From Laccaria trichodermophora (Eukaryota; Basidiomycota; Agaricomycetes; Agaricales; Hydnangiaceae), in assembly GCA_018417955.1 (NCBI GenBank), contig JACTVC010000005.1, forward strand, positions 744,001 through 808,000: a DNA stretch of 64,000 nucleotides. Direction: 5' to 3'. Of this stretch, positions 36,251 through 46,571 are shown piece by piece. The notes beneath the pieces were generated by a model, which searched no databases, was not told where the DNA came from, and saw only the letters and a list, made by a program, of their open reading frames with translations. Both the position numbers and the translations under genes were made by a program. Each line of letters begins with the position of its first letter. Positions within the stretch are counted from its first letter, which is position 1.

Positions 36251-37997
36251 ATGATGGGCGCTTTTCTCTCTACCCGTCTAGCTTCCGAGTCGGATAGTAG
36301 CGACACAACCGTTCACTTCGCCTCAAAACCTGCTGTTCTCGCCGTTAAGAAAACCAAGGATCCGGATCAGGTTGAGCACTTGTCCCTTCGCGAGTTGCTA
36401 GAGACCAGATGTACAAGTCTTTTCACCGCCTTCTCTCCACCGTGGTGGTTACCAAAGTGCGAGCGTCTTACTCCATCACATTTTATTCATGTGTCCTGAT
36501 TTCTCTCTTATTTAGCGGTCACTTGCAGACCATCTATTGCGTGACAGGTGACTTCTCTGGTGTGGATCGCATGCTGTATCGACGGTAAGGTGCACCATCC
36601 CATCCGATAGCATTCATTAACTTCTACAGGCATTATCTTCGTTTAGCGGACGGTGGTACATTGTGGGTATAAATTTCAACACTACAGATCTCCCTTGACC
36701 CTGTCAATTTCTAATCTTTCTCAAGAGGAATTGATTTTGCACCCGTCGACGGGACTTCGGTTAAAGATGACGCTCCGATCATAGTGGTTCAGCATGGGCT
36801 CTCCGGGGGTCGTGATTCGATTAATGGGACGGGCAAAAAGTTACTGACCATGCCTCTCCTCCAGGCTCATATGAGGCATATGTGAGAGCCATTTTAAGCC
36901 GCGCTTGTGCTCCCGTTGAAAAAGGTGGGCTGGGTTATCGGGCTGTCGTCATCAACTTCAGGGGATGTAAGTTGTAGGCTGCCACGAATAGTGCCCATTC
37001 TTAAAATCTCACACAGGTGCTGGAGTGCCAATCACCAATCCCTTATTTTATTCTGCGGGTCACACAGACGACACCCGTAATGCATTGATGTACGTTGCAA
37101 ATCGCTATCCTAAGGCACGTCTTCTGGGGCTTGGATTCTCCCTCGGCGCCAATGTCATAACACGATATCTCGGCGAAGAGAGAGAGATGGCTCGCCTTCA
37201 TTCAGCATGTGCACTGGCTTGCGTAGGTTTAAACAGATCCATTTTATTACTTCTCTCAATAACACTTCGTTCGTCTAGCCTTGGGATTTGCAGGCAAATA
37301 ATCATGGGTACGTCCGCTCGGACTCTATTGTACCTCAATGATTCTCATCACCTTATATAGTCTTCGAAGCTCTTTCTTTGGAAAAAATATCTATTCCAGG
37401 GGTATGGGAGGGAATCTTCAGAAGCTTTTGAGCCGACACGCACAAGCTATGACAGTTGATCCCAGCCATCCGGTAGCCAAAGCAGCTATGGCGACACTTG
37501 CGCTCAGGAACCCGACCTTGGATGAATTCGACCAATCTTTCACAAGGATCGCTGGTGGCCCTTCGCCCTCTTTTCCATTCCCAAATGCCGACGAATATTA
37601 CTTTTGGGGGTCGAGTCATAAGATAATCAAAGACATCACGGTTCCATTTCTTGCCATCAATGCCGCAGATGATCCTATCGTTAAGCACGTACCCAGCGAT
37701 GGCGGCGGAAATGGGCTCATCGTGTTGGGTTTGACTAAAGGAGGAGGACATCTTGGCTGGTTCCAAGCAGGTCAAAATTCCGTCGATCGCTGGACGACAC
37801 GCCCCGTGCTTGAGTGGTTGAAACTAGTTGGGGAGGAGCTGGTGATAGAACCCGTCGGCAAAGGACGTTCAATATACACAGATGAGGATGGATTTTTGAG
37901 GGAACGAGAAAGGGATCATTTGGGGTGTAAAGAAATAGATGGCGGCGGTGTGATCGATGGAAATGGTAGTGAAGGAGGAATATTACAAGGACTCTGA
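36251..37997 (+). CDS. Alpha/beta hydrolase, Eht1/Eeb1/ABHD1-3 family
   Basis: Family of fungal acyl-CoA:alcohol acyltransferases / monoacylglycerol lipases (yeast Eht1, Eeb1, YMR210w). The ATG pair at 36251 and 36254 starts M(M)GAFLSTRLASESDSS; the second start would expose Gly2 and Ser6, an N-myristoylation pattern. Later blocks: GIDFAPVDGTSVKDD, IIVVQHGLSGG (oxyanion region), GGLGYRAVVINFRGCAGVPI, the nucleophile elbow LGFSLGANVITRYLGE with catalytic Ser, INAADDPIV (acid) and GGGHLGWF (catalytic His). The triad is intact. Several introns, including one at about 37210-37295 restoring ACALACPWDLQ. The C-terminus (KEIDGGGVIDGNGSEGGI) is Gly-rich. Divergent from the CCCH gene. Confidence 0.9.
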
Positions 37998-38045
37998 ATT
38001 AGACGGCCGCGGGGTAATACATAGAATCGGTTTATTCTAGAATGC

Positions 38046-39098
38046 TTAATCGCTATCACTGAATGTTACGGCTTCTTCGGGTTCCATTTCTTCTCTTGTG
38101 CGTTCATATTGGGAGATGTCCACAGAGACAGTTCCTTCCTCTAACAGTGTTTCGTCTTCTATACCCTTGTTACGCTCAAACAATTGACGGCCTTCATATC
38201 TTCAACTTGAGAGGCAAGGATCAGACTTGTTATAACACAGTGCTCACCCGTTAATCTTGTTCCTAGCTTCTTCCATTCTTCACGTTCTTTGGGCGTCAAT
38301 CCCCTTAGTTTGTCTTCTTCTTCTTGAGCCTTCTTCAAAGCCAATTCTTTGTCAAAGTTGGTTTTCCACGCTTTGAAAGATTCAGGAGTGACGGGCGTTC
38401 CGCGAGTTCGAGCCTCCTCTGCCTGGAAACACGACTTCAGTATACAGATGTTACTGAAGGTAAAATCGACAATCCTCCAGAGCAATGCGTTCCTTCTCCT
38501 TCTCCACCCTCTCTAATTCGTCTGCCTTGGCTTGAACAAGTTTAGACAGCTGTTCTCGAAGATGTGACACAAGAGTGAACGTCATTGCCATCCCAAGGTT
38601 TTCTTCTCCCTTGCACACACACGTTTGAGCGTCCGTGACTTTTTATTCCATGTTGGGGGGGGGGTGCATACCACCGCTCTCAGGTCACTGATCAGACCTT
38701 CCACTTCATTTTCGTTAAAATTCGTTTCCTCGGCTTGTAGGGATAGATTTGGCAACACATCTGGGTATCCGTCAGGGTACGACACACACAACGTTACTTT
38801 CACTTGATTTGCAGCCGTCAGATATTCACTCGGGGGGGACAAATGTAATAAACGCACCAGCTTCAACCCCATCAGCTAGATCATCTGGTTCAGCTTCAAT
38901 GTGTACGTCGCGTTCCGATACTCCTTCAAGGTGGTGGCAAAGCCTCAGTGTGTGGCTTCAAGATGGGTCTATGACACAAACTCTGAAGTTCGGTGGGATA
39001 TATGGACTCTAAAACCTTGAGATGTTGTTAATATAATTTTTACATGGGAGGAGTAGTAAAATTACCTCTAGTTCTTCAAGCAAGACCTCTACAGACAT
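38046..39098 (-). CDS. GIR2: RWD-domain protein, Gir2/RWDD1 (DRG family regulator) homologue
   Basis: Yeast Gir2 and animal RWDD1 bind DRG-type GTPases and the translation regulator Gcn1 through an RWD domain, dampening Gcn2 activation. The ATG at 39098 gives MSVEVLLEELE, then an intron and VLESIYPTEL (RWD start). The RWD core follows: DDLADGVEAGAFITFV, VKVTLCVSYPDGYPDVLPNL (the YPxxxP signature) and NENEVEGLISDL. After the RWD come a charged helix (ELERVEKEKERIALE; junction by eye) and the DFRP block TRGTPVTPESFKAWKTNF, which is diagnostic of RWDD1/Gir2. The C-terminus is acidic (ETLLEEGTVSVD, EPEEAVTFSDSD) and stops at 38046. About 240 residues, normal length. bS21m starts 112 bases away on the other strand. 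Confidence 0.88.
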
Positions 39099-39141
39099 GA
39101 TCAAGAGCAGCCTGGTAAACACTCAATCTTATCGTCCTTTC

Positions 39142-39147
39142 CACGTG
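39142..39147. promoter_or_regulatory. CACGTG in the Gir2/bS21m divergent promoter
   Basis: Perfect CACGTG, 44 bases upstream of the Gir2-like start and 63 bases upstream of the bS21m start, within a gap of only 111 bases. A candidate shared control element; inferred. Confidence 0.45.
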
Positions 39148-39209
39148 AGCTCAGCTTGGGTGACAGACCTCAGTGACTGTGACACAGGCCTTACTTAGTC
39201 CAAGTTCTA

Positions 39210-39846
39210 ATGGCTCTCAATGCTTGGTTGCGGCCGTTTTCGCACCTTTCGTCTTGTGCTTGCCGGCAGGCAACCAAGTTTCAAAACCAATCACTGTCGC
39301 GACCATCTGTCTCACGGCTTTCACTTCCATCTGCCCTGGCCCCTCGAATACACGCCCGATTCATCACCCGACCTGGAGAGTACTACAACAATACGCTGCA
39401 TAACAAATTAGAGCAGACTTCTCCTCCAAAACGAAGCGCTGAGGAGATTTGGCTGAGCCGGTCAACTCTTGCCCTGACGGAAGCTAAAAATCATCCACCT
39501 GCCAATGCCTATTCAGGTTCGTTTTGTTCACCACGCGATGTTTGAGCTGCATTCTTAGCTATTTTTCAGGTCGTAGTGTAAAAATCAATGGTGGAAAGCT
39601 CGCCGAAGGATATCGTGTTCTCGATACTATTCTCGGACGGAACAAAGTCCGAGTCCAGTTGAGGCGGGCAGAAAGGCACGAGAAGAAGGGCGTAAAGCGT
39701 CGACGACTCAGCAGCGAGCGGTGGAGGAAACGGTTCGCTCACGAAGTAAGTTGCTTCTCATTGACGTTTCGTTTCGTTTATATGTATTGTAATAGGTCAG
39801 GAAGAAGGTCGAGTTGGTGATAAAAATTCGAAACCGCGGAGCATGA
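39210..39846 (+). CDS. MRP21: Mitochondrial small-subunit ribosomal protein bS21m (Mrp21-like)
   Basis: Start at 39210 gives an Arg/Ser-rich mitochondrial presequence (MALNAWLRPFSHLSSCACRQ..RIHARFITRPG). The conserved bS21 domain is in the last exons: GRSVKINGGKLAEGYRVLDT, ILGRNKVRVQLRRAERHEKK, GVKRRRLSSERWRKRF, HEVRKKVELVIKIRNRGA, with the basic RRxRxEk.K..RRxxS pattern of S21. Two introns, one after AYS (about 39515-39570) and a short one (about 39748-39796). About 180 residues, longer than bacterial S21 as in fungal orthologues because of the N-terminal extension. It joins the mitoribosome head/platform. Divergent from the Gir2 homologue. Confidence 0.88.
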
Positions 39847-41171
39847 TGTTCTACCTTCTCCTCTTTCATTTGTCTATTTTCAGCACGTATAGATGGAAAC
39901 ATAACAAATATCGAAGCGTTGCAGACGTGGTCCCTCCTTAACTTTGAGCTAGAAAATGCATGAAGAAACGCGTATCCCGCATTGTTGCACTTCATCAACA
40001 CGGGACCGGTATCCTGAGGTTTCAGAACCGGCTGGCGCACGCATGTGGGGCAGCAAGCAGCAGATTTGTGTGGCATATTAACTGTCCCCTTTCTTAGATG
40101 GCCGGCCTGATCTTGGTGATTCAAGAATGACCTGGGCGTTGACTGATACTTTCTTCATATTTTCAGAGCGGCTCCCCGTATCAGGTTTCCTGCAGTCCGC
40201 GATATTCCAGACGAAAGAAATATTGAAGCAACGGATGGGCACTCGTCGCTTTCAGCGGATAAAGGAGGTCCTGTAACCAATCTCGGCTCATTAAAGTGTT
40301 CAGGGCCCAAATTCTATCGCCTCACCACCGTAGGTGTCAGTAGTTTGAAGAACGAGGCCTGCCTGTTTGCATCCGCGCAGCGTTTGGACTTGCGATAGAT
40401 AAATCCGCTAATCCTCTTGGGGAGGTTTAGAATCCCCTCAGGCTCTTCATCCGGAAGTCTCGAATCTCCCATTGAATCCCACAACATACGCCATGTGCCA
40501 TAATGTACGCATTCTCGCGTTACCGACGTGTGCATTATTAACTTGTTTTTGTCCGTTTCCAGCTCATAGACGGTCGTTATCACACTGAATGCCGACACTT
40601 TTCTCCAATGGCGACCAATTTCAAAGACTGTCAAAAACCAAATTGTCTGTTCAGTAGATGGCACGCTCACCCCACAGGTTTGATAAACTACTTACTCCGA
40701 CGAATCAAAGATGAACTTCTCCACAATTGACAGGGTGTCGATCTACACATTGCATTCGCCTGATGTCACCGCCTGTTCAAAACCCCATCAGGATGGTTCA
40801 AAAAATTTGCACCGAATGTTCGAAGACGGAGAGGGAAGGAAGGAGAGTGCACTGCTAGGCCCCGGCGCTGGCAAGAGCTTGATTCCAGATGTGATTGCGT
40901 ACTTGAACTGCTACAACTATGCGCCTCAGTTATTCGCTGCGCATACCTAATTATGGGGAGATTTTTTTCTTCTTCTGATGGTATTATTCTGGCGTTATTA
41001 TACGGGTCTTATAATGACTTTCTACTTAACAATTGCTTGTACTCGGGGCCAGTACAATACATACGTGACAAGGTTGCTTGGTTACCATTGAAAATTACTC
41101 AGGACTTCGTGCGAAGAAGCAAGCGTACATACCACGCTTTTGTATTGTCCCTATCTTCTGCTCTTATAACC
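39847..41171. other. 1.3 kb with no recognised gene
   Basis: A gap between bS21m and the next plus-strand gene. Short open stretches exist on both strands: minus 40314-40670 (about 118 codons, e.g. VITTVYELETDKNKLIMHTS, KRISGFIYRKSKRCAD), plus about 40127-40280 and minus 39860-40124, but none shows a family motif or consistent splicing to neighbours. A minus-strand exon candidate at about 40705-40755 (IDTLSIVEKFIFDSSE) cannot be joined in frame to the 40314-40670 stretch. A decayed or very small lineage-specific gene is possible. Confidence 0.5.
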
Positions 41172-42922
41172 ATGGCGCCGGCTAGTCTTCCAGGTAGATA
41201 CTTCACGTTCATCATGTACATCGAAACACTAGAACCCCCCCCTGGCATCGTCAACCTACACGGTTACATTCAATATTGTCGCCTTCCCAGCTTGGGCTAT
41301 GACCCTCTCGACACGTTCGTCCTTCCCTCTGGCCACAAGAATGCTAAGAACGGCCTGGCCGTCCGTCAGGAACGTTGGAGACGACTAGAAAATATACATC
41401 CCGTTCCCGAGGACTTGCTGATGAGTTTGCGTTCTTCTTGTATGTCAAATTTTATTGTATCCCTTGTGCTAGTAGTGATGCCTACACTAGGGATCGCGTC
41501 TAATATCCCATCTGCGCCACTGAATGTGCATGAACCAGATCGTTTGACCGGAGAACGCCTTACTATCATAATCCCCCTCTCTGACACCTTCCCTTGGCAC
41601 CTAGAGAAGAGTCCGACCGATATCATCCGGTACTGTTTTCTCTGAAGTTATCCGCCGTTGACTAACTCACGACAGGTTAGCCCAATGGATCGACAGCTTG
41701 CCGTTAGCCACCGTGAAGCGTATCATGCATCTTTGCATACCTGAGACTCGCGGCTGGACCTTCAATAATCCTCAACACCGAAGTGAGGCTGATAGCGAAA
41801 TCTTCCATTACTACCTTTGGTCTCCACGCAGGCCCACCAACTTAGCCGCGCAAGATCCAACTCGAGATGCTGATAGAGCGGCAGGGAGATCTCTTCTAAT
41901 TGCTGTCCAACCACCCTGGATACTGTCCGAGTGCGATATGAAAGAGTTTGCGGCGTGCAAATCAGTAAATGCAACCCAATTTCGATGTCAGGACTCATCT
42001 AATCAATTTTTGCAGTTTCCACCTTTTATGATGCCCGGTCACGCCTACTCAACTCCTCTGGTCAACAAATATAAAATATGGGCCAAGGCATGTTTCTAGT
42101 TTACACATCATCAAGTTATTTATGATGGAAACCTAGCTATGGGACGCCTGTGTCCGCGAGAAGACGCACTGGTTCGTTGTAACTTCATACAACCAATGGG
42201 TCTTCGGCGCGTTCTCTCGAGGTGAATCACATTTCAATGCCAACAACCTTTGCTAAGCAACCTAGGTTGGAGCGCGGCCATTGTCACACAGGTCTTGAGC
42301 TTCGATGCTGTCGGCCCTTCCGTAGTGGAGTCTCTAGCGTTTTGGATCGCTTCGGCAATGGATCTTCCAGGAGCCTTTCAGTGCCCAAAGGTGGGTACAG
42401 AGGTCGACGACGCCCAACTTGACATACCGTCAATCGCATATGATGTACTGGTTCACGGCTCCCAAGCAGTGCTCGCCCTTTGCCAAATATAGAGAATCTT
42501 ACGATTTCTCCCATGTAGGTACCAGAACCAGTACAACACACACCAGCAGTCTCAGCGATTACTGCAGCAGACCTCTCACCCCCAGTAGAATCTGAAGCGG
42601 GTTGGGAAGGAAAAAGTATTGGTAAGCCCGCCCACCATCCACCTTAACCTGGATTTACAATTCAAGGGCAGAACCTGCTTCTTCTGCTGGAGTCTCCGAT
42701 TGCATAGATGGCATCTCGGACGATGGTCTGCCTGATTATTGGAGACCTCAGGATGGCATAGCACGGGACAAAGGCGTGCCTGTCCTTGTTCACGAATGGC
42801 TACATGACAGGGCACAAAATGTTGATCAAGTACTGAAGCCAGACCCACCTAACCTCTTCATGCCACTTGTATACCAACGACTTCCAGCTGCACCAGGTCT
42901 CTTTGGTGACTGGTTAATGTGA
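41172..42922 (+). CDS. Lineage-specific basidiomycete protein, function unknown
   Basis: ATG at 41172 gives MAPASLPGRYFTFIMYIETL. Five to six exons keep one frame through PSGHKNAKNGLAVRQERWRR, TGERLTIIIPLSDTFPWHLE, SLPLATVKRIMHLCIPETRG, DAGRAAGRSLLIAVQPPWIL-type sequence (DADRAAGRS), REKTHWFVVTSYNQWVFGAF and VVESLAFWIASAMDLPGAFQ. A final intron (about 42622-42671) restores EPASSAGVSDC and the frame ends DWLM at 42922, about 480 residues. Conserved-looking Trp/aromatic blocks suggest a folded protein; I recall similar sequences, often in several copies, in Agaricomycete genomes, all hypothetical. No catalytic motif, signal peptide or clear membrane segment is recognised. Confidence 0.72.
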
Positions 42923-43159
42923 ATAAATATATCCTGAAAATCTTTTTCAACGTCAACCCAAGGGTTCTCATTCTTGCGGCAACTTTTGACGGGGTAAGGT
43001 ACTGGTCTCCGGAGTTTGCCCTCCATATGATGACAAAGGTGTCCTTTCAGGAGCTTCTTGAGGGTGTTGCTGGACGCTTGCATTGGTTTCTGGAAGATTG
43101 ATTTGAGATACGGAGACAAAAAAGCGTGGTCGTGATAGTTGAGTGATTGGCGGAGGCAC

Positions 43160-44316
43160 CTAATAAAGGGCCTCTATAAGCAAAAGACGCTGTTTGAAGG
43201 AAGTGTGACCCACGTCGACAATGGATGAGAGGTAGGGATATGTAGAATTGACATCTTGGGCCTTGTAGAACTCAAGTAAGATGTTCAATGCCTCTGAGAA
43301 GTAAATATTAGCGTCGGCAGTTATAACACGACAAATTATAAACCTGAGATGCAGGACAGTTCACTTTCGCTAAAGGGTTGCCTTTCGACGGCCAAACGAC
43401 TCGCATCGGGCGATGGCGGTTTGTAAGATGGTGGAGTGGGTAGATGCGAAGACGGGGAAGAGGCTGAAATACGCGCGTCCAATGAGAGCGAATGAGGGCC
43501 GTCGGAGATTCGTTGAGCAAGCACATAGCAGGCAGTTGCAATAATTTTTGGGGGGAATATTACACACATCGGAGTCCGATAACTACAGAAAATTAATGAC
43601 CGAGGATAGAGGTATAAATGGCGGACTTAACGAGTCATGCGCAAGACTCCAGGCATATTCCTGAACCTCAGAATCACTCTCACACGTTTCGAATAGTTCT
43701 ACGAGTTCGGCGTGCGGACTCTCAATGACAAAATCGAAGCAAAGGGCCTCAAGGAGCACTTCTTCTGTTACTAGGATGGCTGCCTGACGCTGGTCAACTT
43801 CCTGTACGATGTTCAGCGGAGTGTAAATGGACATGAGCATCTATGCACACCGGGCTATCTACAGCAACTTTGGTGATGTCGCAGTTCAAAATTTTAGCCT
43901 CGTATATTCTGGCGACATCCCGGAGCTTACGACCGCATTCTTCAGTCTTTGTAGCTAGGAATATACATGCAGCCGCGACATCCTGAATGATATTTTTCAA
44001 ATCAAAACGAATAAACGAGTTACGGGACAAGGGTGCACCTGACGATGGAAATCTTGCATTGAAAATCGCATGTAAAAGCGGTGAAACCACGTCGCGGATG
44101 TGCACATTGCAGATGTCGGGCTGTTGAATCTAAGTAGGGTAGATCAGGTAGACAGTACATATAAGATACGAACAGTCCCAGAGAGGAGCCCAAACGAAAA
44201 AGAAACTCGATCCCCCTGGCCCTGTCATAGAGCTCCTTTTCGAGAGAGCAAGTGGAGGGAGTTGCTTGAAGAGCAGAGATGGGAAATAACCATTGAGATA
44301 TGTTACGAGTCGTCAT
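43160..44316 (-). CDS. Cyclin T/K-like cyclin (Ctk2/Pch1 type)
   Basis: Regulatory cyclin of a transcription-elongation kinase (CTDK-I or P-TEFb type), acting on the RNA polymerase II tail in the nucleus. ATG at 44316 gives MTTRNISQWLFPISALQATP. The cyclin box follows: KELYDRARGIEFLFRLGSSL, then TSAMCTSATWFHRFYMRFSM (exon pieces around 44110-44040), QDVAAACIFLATKTEECGRK, LRDVARIYEAKI. The second cyclin fold: DQRQAAILVTEEVLLEALCF, DFVIESPHAELVEL, then IIATACYVLAQRI and the Pro/Ser-rich SASSPSSHLPTPPS. The last exon reads EALNILLEFYKAQDVNST.. and stops at 43160. The KLRD pattern and the wording of the first box are characteristic of the Ctk2/cyclin K-T group rather than cell-cycle cyclins. Partner kinase is not in this window. 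Confidence 0.87.
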
Positions 44317-46571
44317 GGTCCAAGTTCGTTACTTTGAAGCAAACGTCACGTCACATCATCACAGCGTGTTTGCGTCACCTGCGCATGCGCGCAAGGGCAC
44401 TGCAAGGGCTCTTTGCAACTGCATCCATGGGAAGGTAAAGCTCCTCGTTGCATTTTTAGGTTCGCGGGTACAAATTCTCCGATAAATTCGATAAAGAACT
44501 AGGGTTTGGCGGCAAGGGATGAGCTGACGAAAATGTTCCTTGGATTTATATCATTCAAGCTCGGAAACGTTGCAGAAACGCACCAGATGAGACCAGATGA
44601 TCGCGCTATCTTTCCGCGAAGGAGTAAGGTTCTCGGTCGTAGGATCAGAAGAAAACGTGGTCTCCCTAGGGTCACTATTTTTTCCCCATACAGGAACTTA
44701 CAGGAACACATCTACATATACTGACTCGATCAAGTGTCAGCCAATAATAATTGAATGGCACGCATTTTCTTGTTCAAACATAACTTGAATCGGTATCTCA
44801 TCTACTATAATCCTTGTGCGATTGATTAGATCCTAACGGCTAAATACCATCTTTCCCCAGTTAACCCAAAGGACATGGTATATCCACCGCACCTTAAGTT
44901 TCGCGTGGGACGGGGACTCCAGCATTTCTCGACGGATGTCTTGGTCCCCTTTTGGACACGATAGAAGAGCCCTGGAATGTTCCGGAATGCCATCCAGGTT
45001 GGACACGCATTTGCTCCAAATTTGCTTTCATTGGAGTTCCTAGTGACCACACCTTCGACGCATCGTCGGTTGGTTAAATTACACAGCCGCTTGCCACGTA
45101 TGATGAATCCCCTGACCGATCGTTCGGCATTTTTATGGAAGCAACACCTCACTGAAAGCTCCTAAAGGACCTCTCCAAGTTCGATTTTTCCCCCCCTCGT
45201 CATCACGATATGCAAGATAATCTTTAGGCAATTTAATGACGACAACCGTATACTCGGATATTCCGTCTGAGCGTACTTCTTCTGTGGTACCAAGTCATCA
45301 CCGTCTCGCTGCCTCCACGCATCCTGGACATTTCTCGCCGCCCAGAGTACGCTCTGTCTCAAGATCAGTTATCCAAAACGTTGAATACACAACAATATAG
45401 CCGCCTACGATATTGCTCGGGGAACTGCCGACTAGCGATGCCAACCCCTTTGTCAGTGGAAATTTCAGCGGCAGACTTCGGAAACGTACTATTGCCAGCA
45501 GGAAGTGGAGCAGTTCGGTCCACAATTTTGTGGATGCGCCGCGCTGAATTTGCAATACCTATCCTCGCAATAGATCTATAATCGACAGGATAAACCTCGC
45601 GTTTTAGCCGGGGAGTCGGAGTTCATACCATCTGGTCTGCCTAGCGGGATAGTCGTTTCAGTGAAGTGGCTCAACACAAAGGGCGAAATTTTACCATGTT
45701 ATATTGGTGTCCACAGCTGTATACGTTCGTAACTCTTCAACGAACGGTCAACAAAAAGCTGACAAGGGAGCGTAGGACATACTGGCGCCACCTGCACATT
45801 TTGCGAAAGTAAGGTCGATGAAGGCAATATGGACGAAAGATGGGGAGAGTGTTCTGGTCTTTGTAGACTCAAAAAAATGTCCGCTTTATAGAACCTTGGA
45901 TCCACCCGGAAAGCAGTCAGTTGGTTTGCAACTGATTAAACTTGATCGGTCCGCTTCCTAACCTTAGGAACATATCAAGATGGAGAACATATGTTACCTG
46001 CGTGTTTTTTTCAAAAAGGTACCGAAATTATGCAGAGACAGGGAGTGGGTCCATCCGTAAATACAATGACGCTGACGCGATCTCCCCAGATTCTGGTCGG
46101 ACATCCCTTCGGACTGTTAAAACGCTAAAATGCAAAACGCAAAGTTCATTCCGAAGAGAACGTATGATCTCATGCATCCTGGTTCAGTCAAATATGTATC
46201 CACCACAGTCTGAAATGGCCTTTGAGGTTGTTGTAAACTCGGCAGCCTCGTTCCATATTAACCTTTGGAATGTGGCCTGTCTTTATGCCACCATCTGGCC
46301 AACCATTTCCTTCTCCGTATGTATCAGGCACTTTTGATTAAACATGGTCTGCTAAAGGGAAGTTTAACGTGGTATTAATATCGGTCGCGTGTAAGTGCAG
46401 ACGCCCACTGTTTAGTTCAATCCATCACGCTGTCGACCGACGCAGCGATGTCCAATAATTGATCAGTGGATTGCGGAGAAAGAGATAATCAGCTATCGCG
46501 AAATCCATCTTCTTGTTTTACAGTGCCTGATTTACTTCTACAAAGTCCACGTTTTTGTCTCCACAAAAAGT
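44317..46571. other. 2.25 kb without a recognised gene
   Basis: The longest gene-free stretch. Open stretches of 60-130 codons occur on both strands (for example minus 44826-45152, minus 45366-45630, plus 45942-46337) but they lack family motifs, are interrupted by stops and cannot be chained by plausible introns. Base composition looks similar to coding sequence rather than AT-rich spacer, which would fit a decayed gene or an old mobile-element remnant. No terminal repeats were found by eye. Confidence 0.55.

Noticed and set aside
34336..39100. Possible functional cluster of CCCH protein, hydrolase and Gir2 homologue
   Set aside because: The genes belong to unrelated pathways and neighbouring is ordinary for a compact fungal genome.
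40846..40890. Sequence reading LLGPGAGKS, reminiscent of a P-loop
   Set aside because: The glycine spacing does not fit GxxxxGK[ST], the frame is only 79 codons and no other NTPase motif follows.
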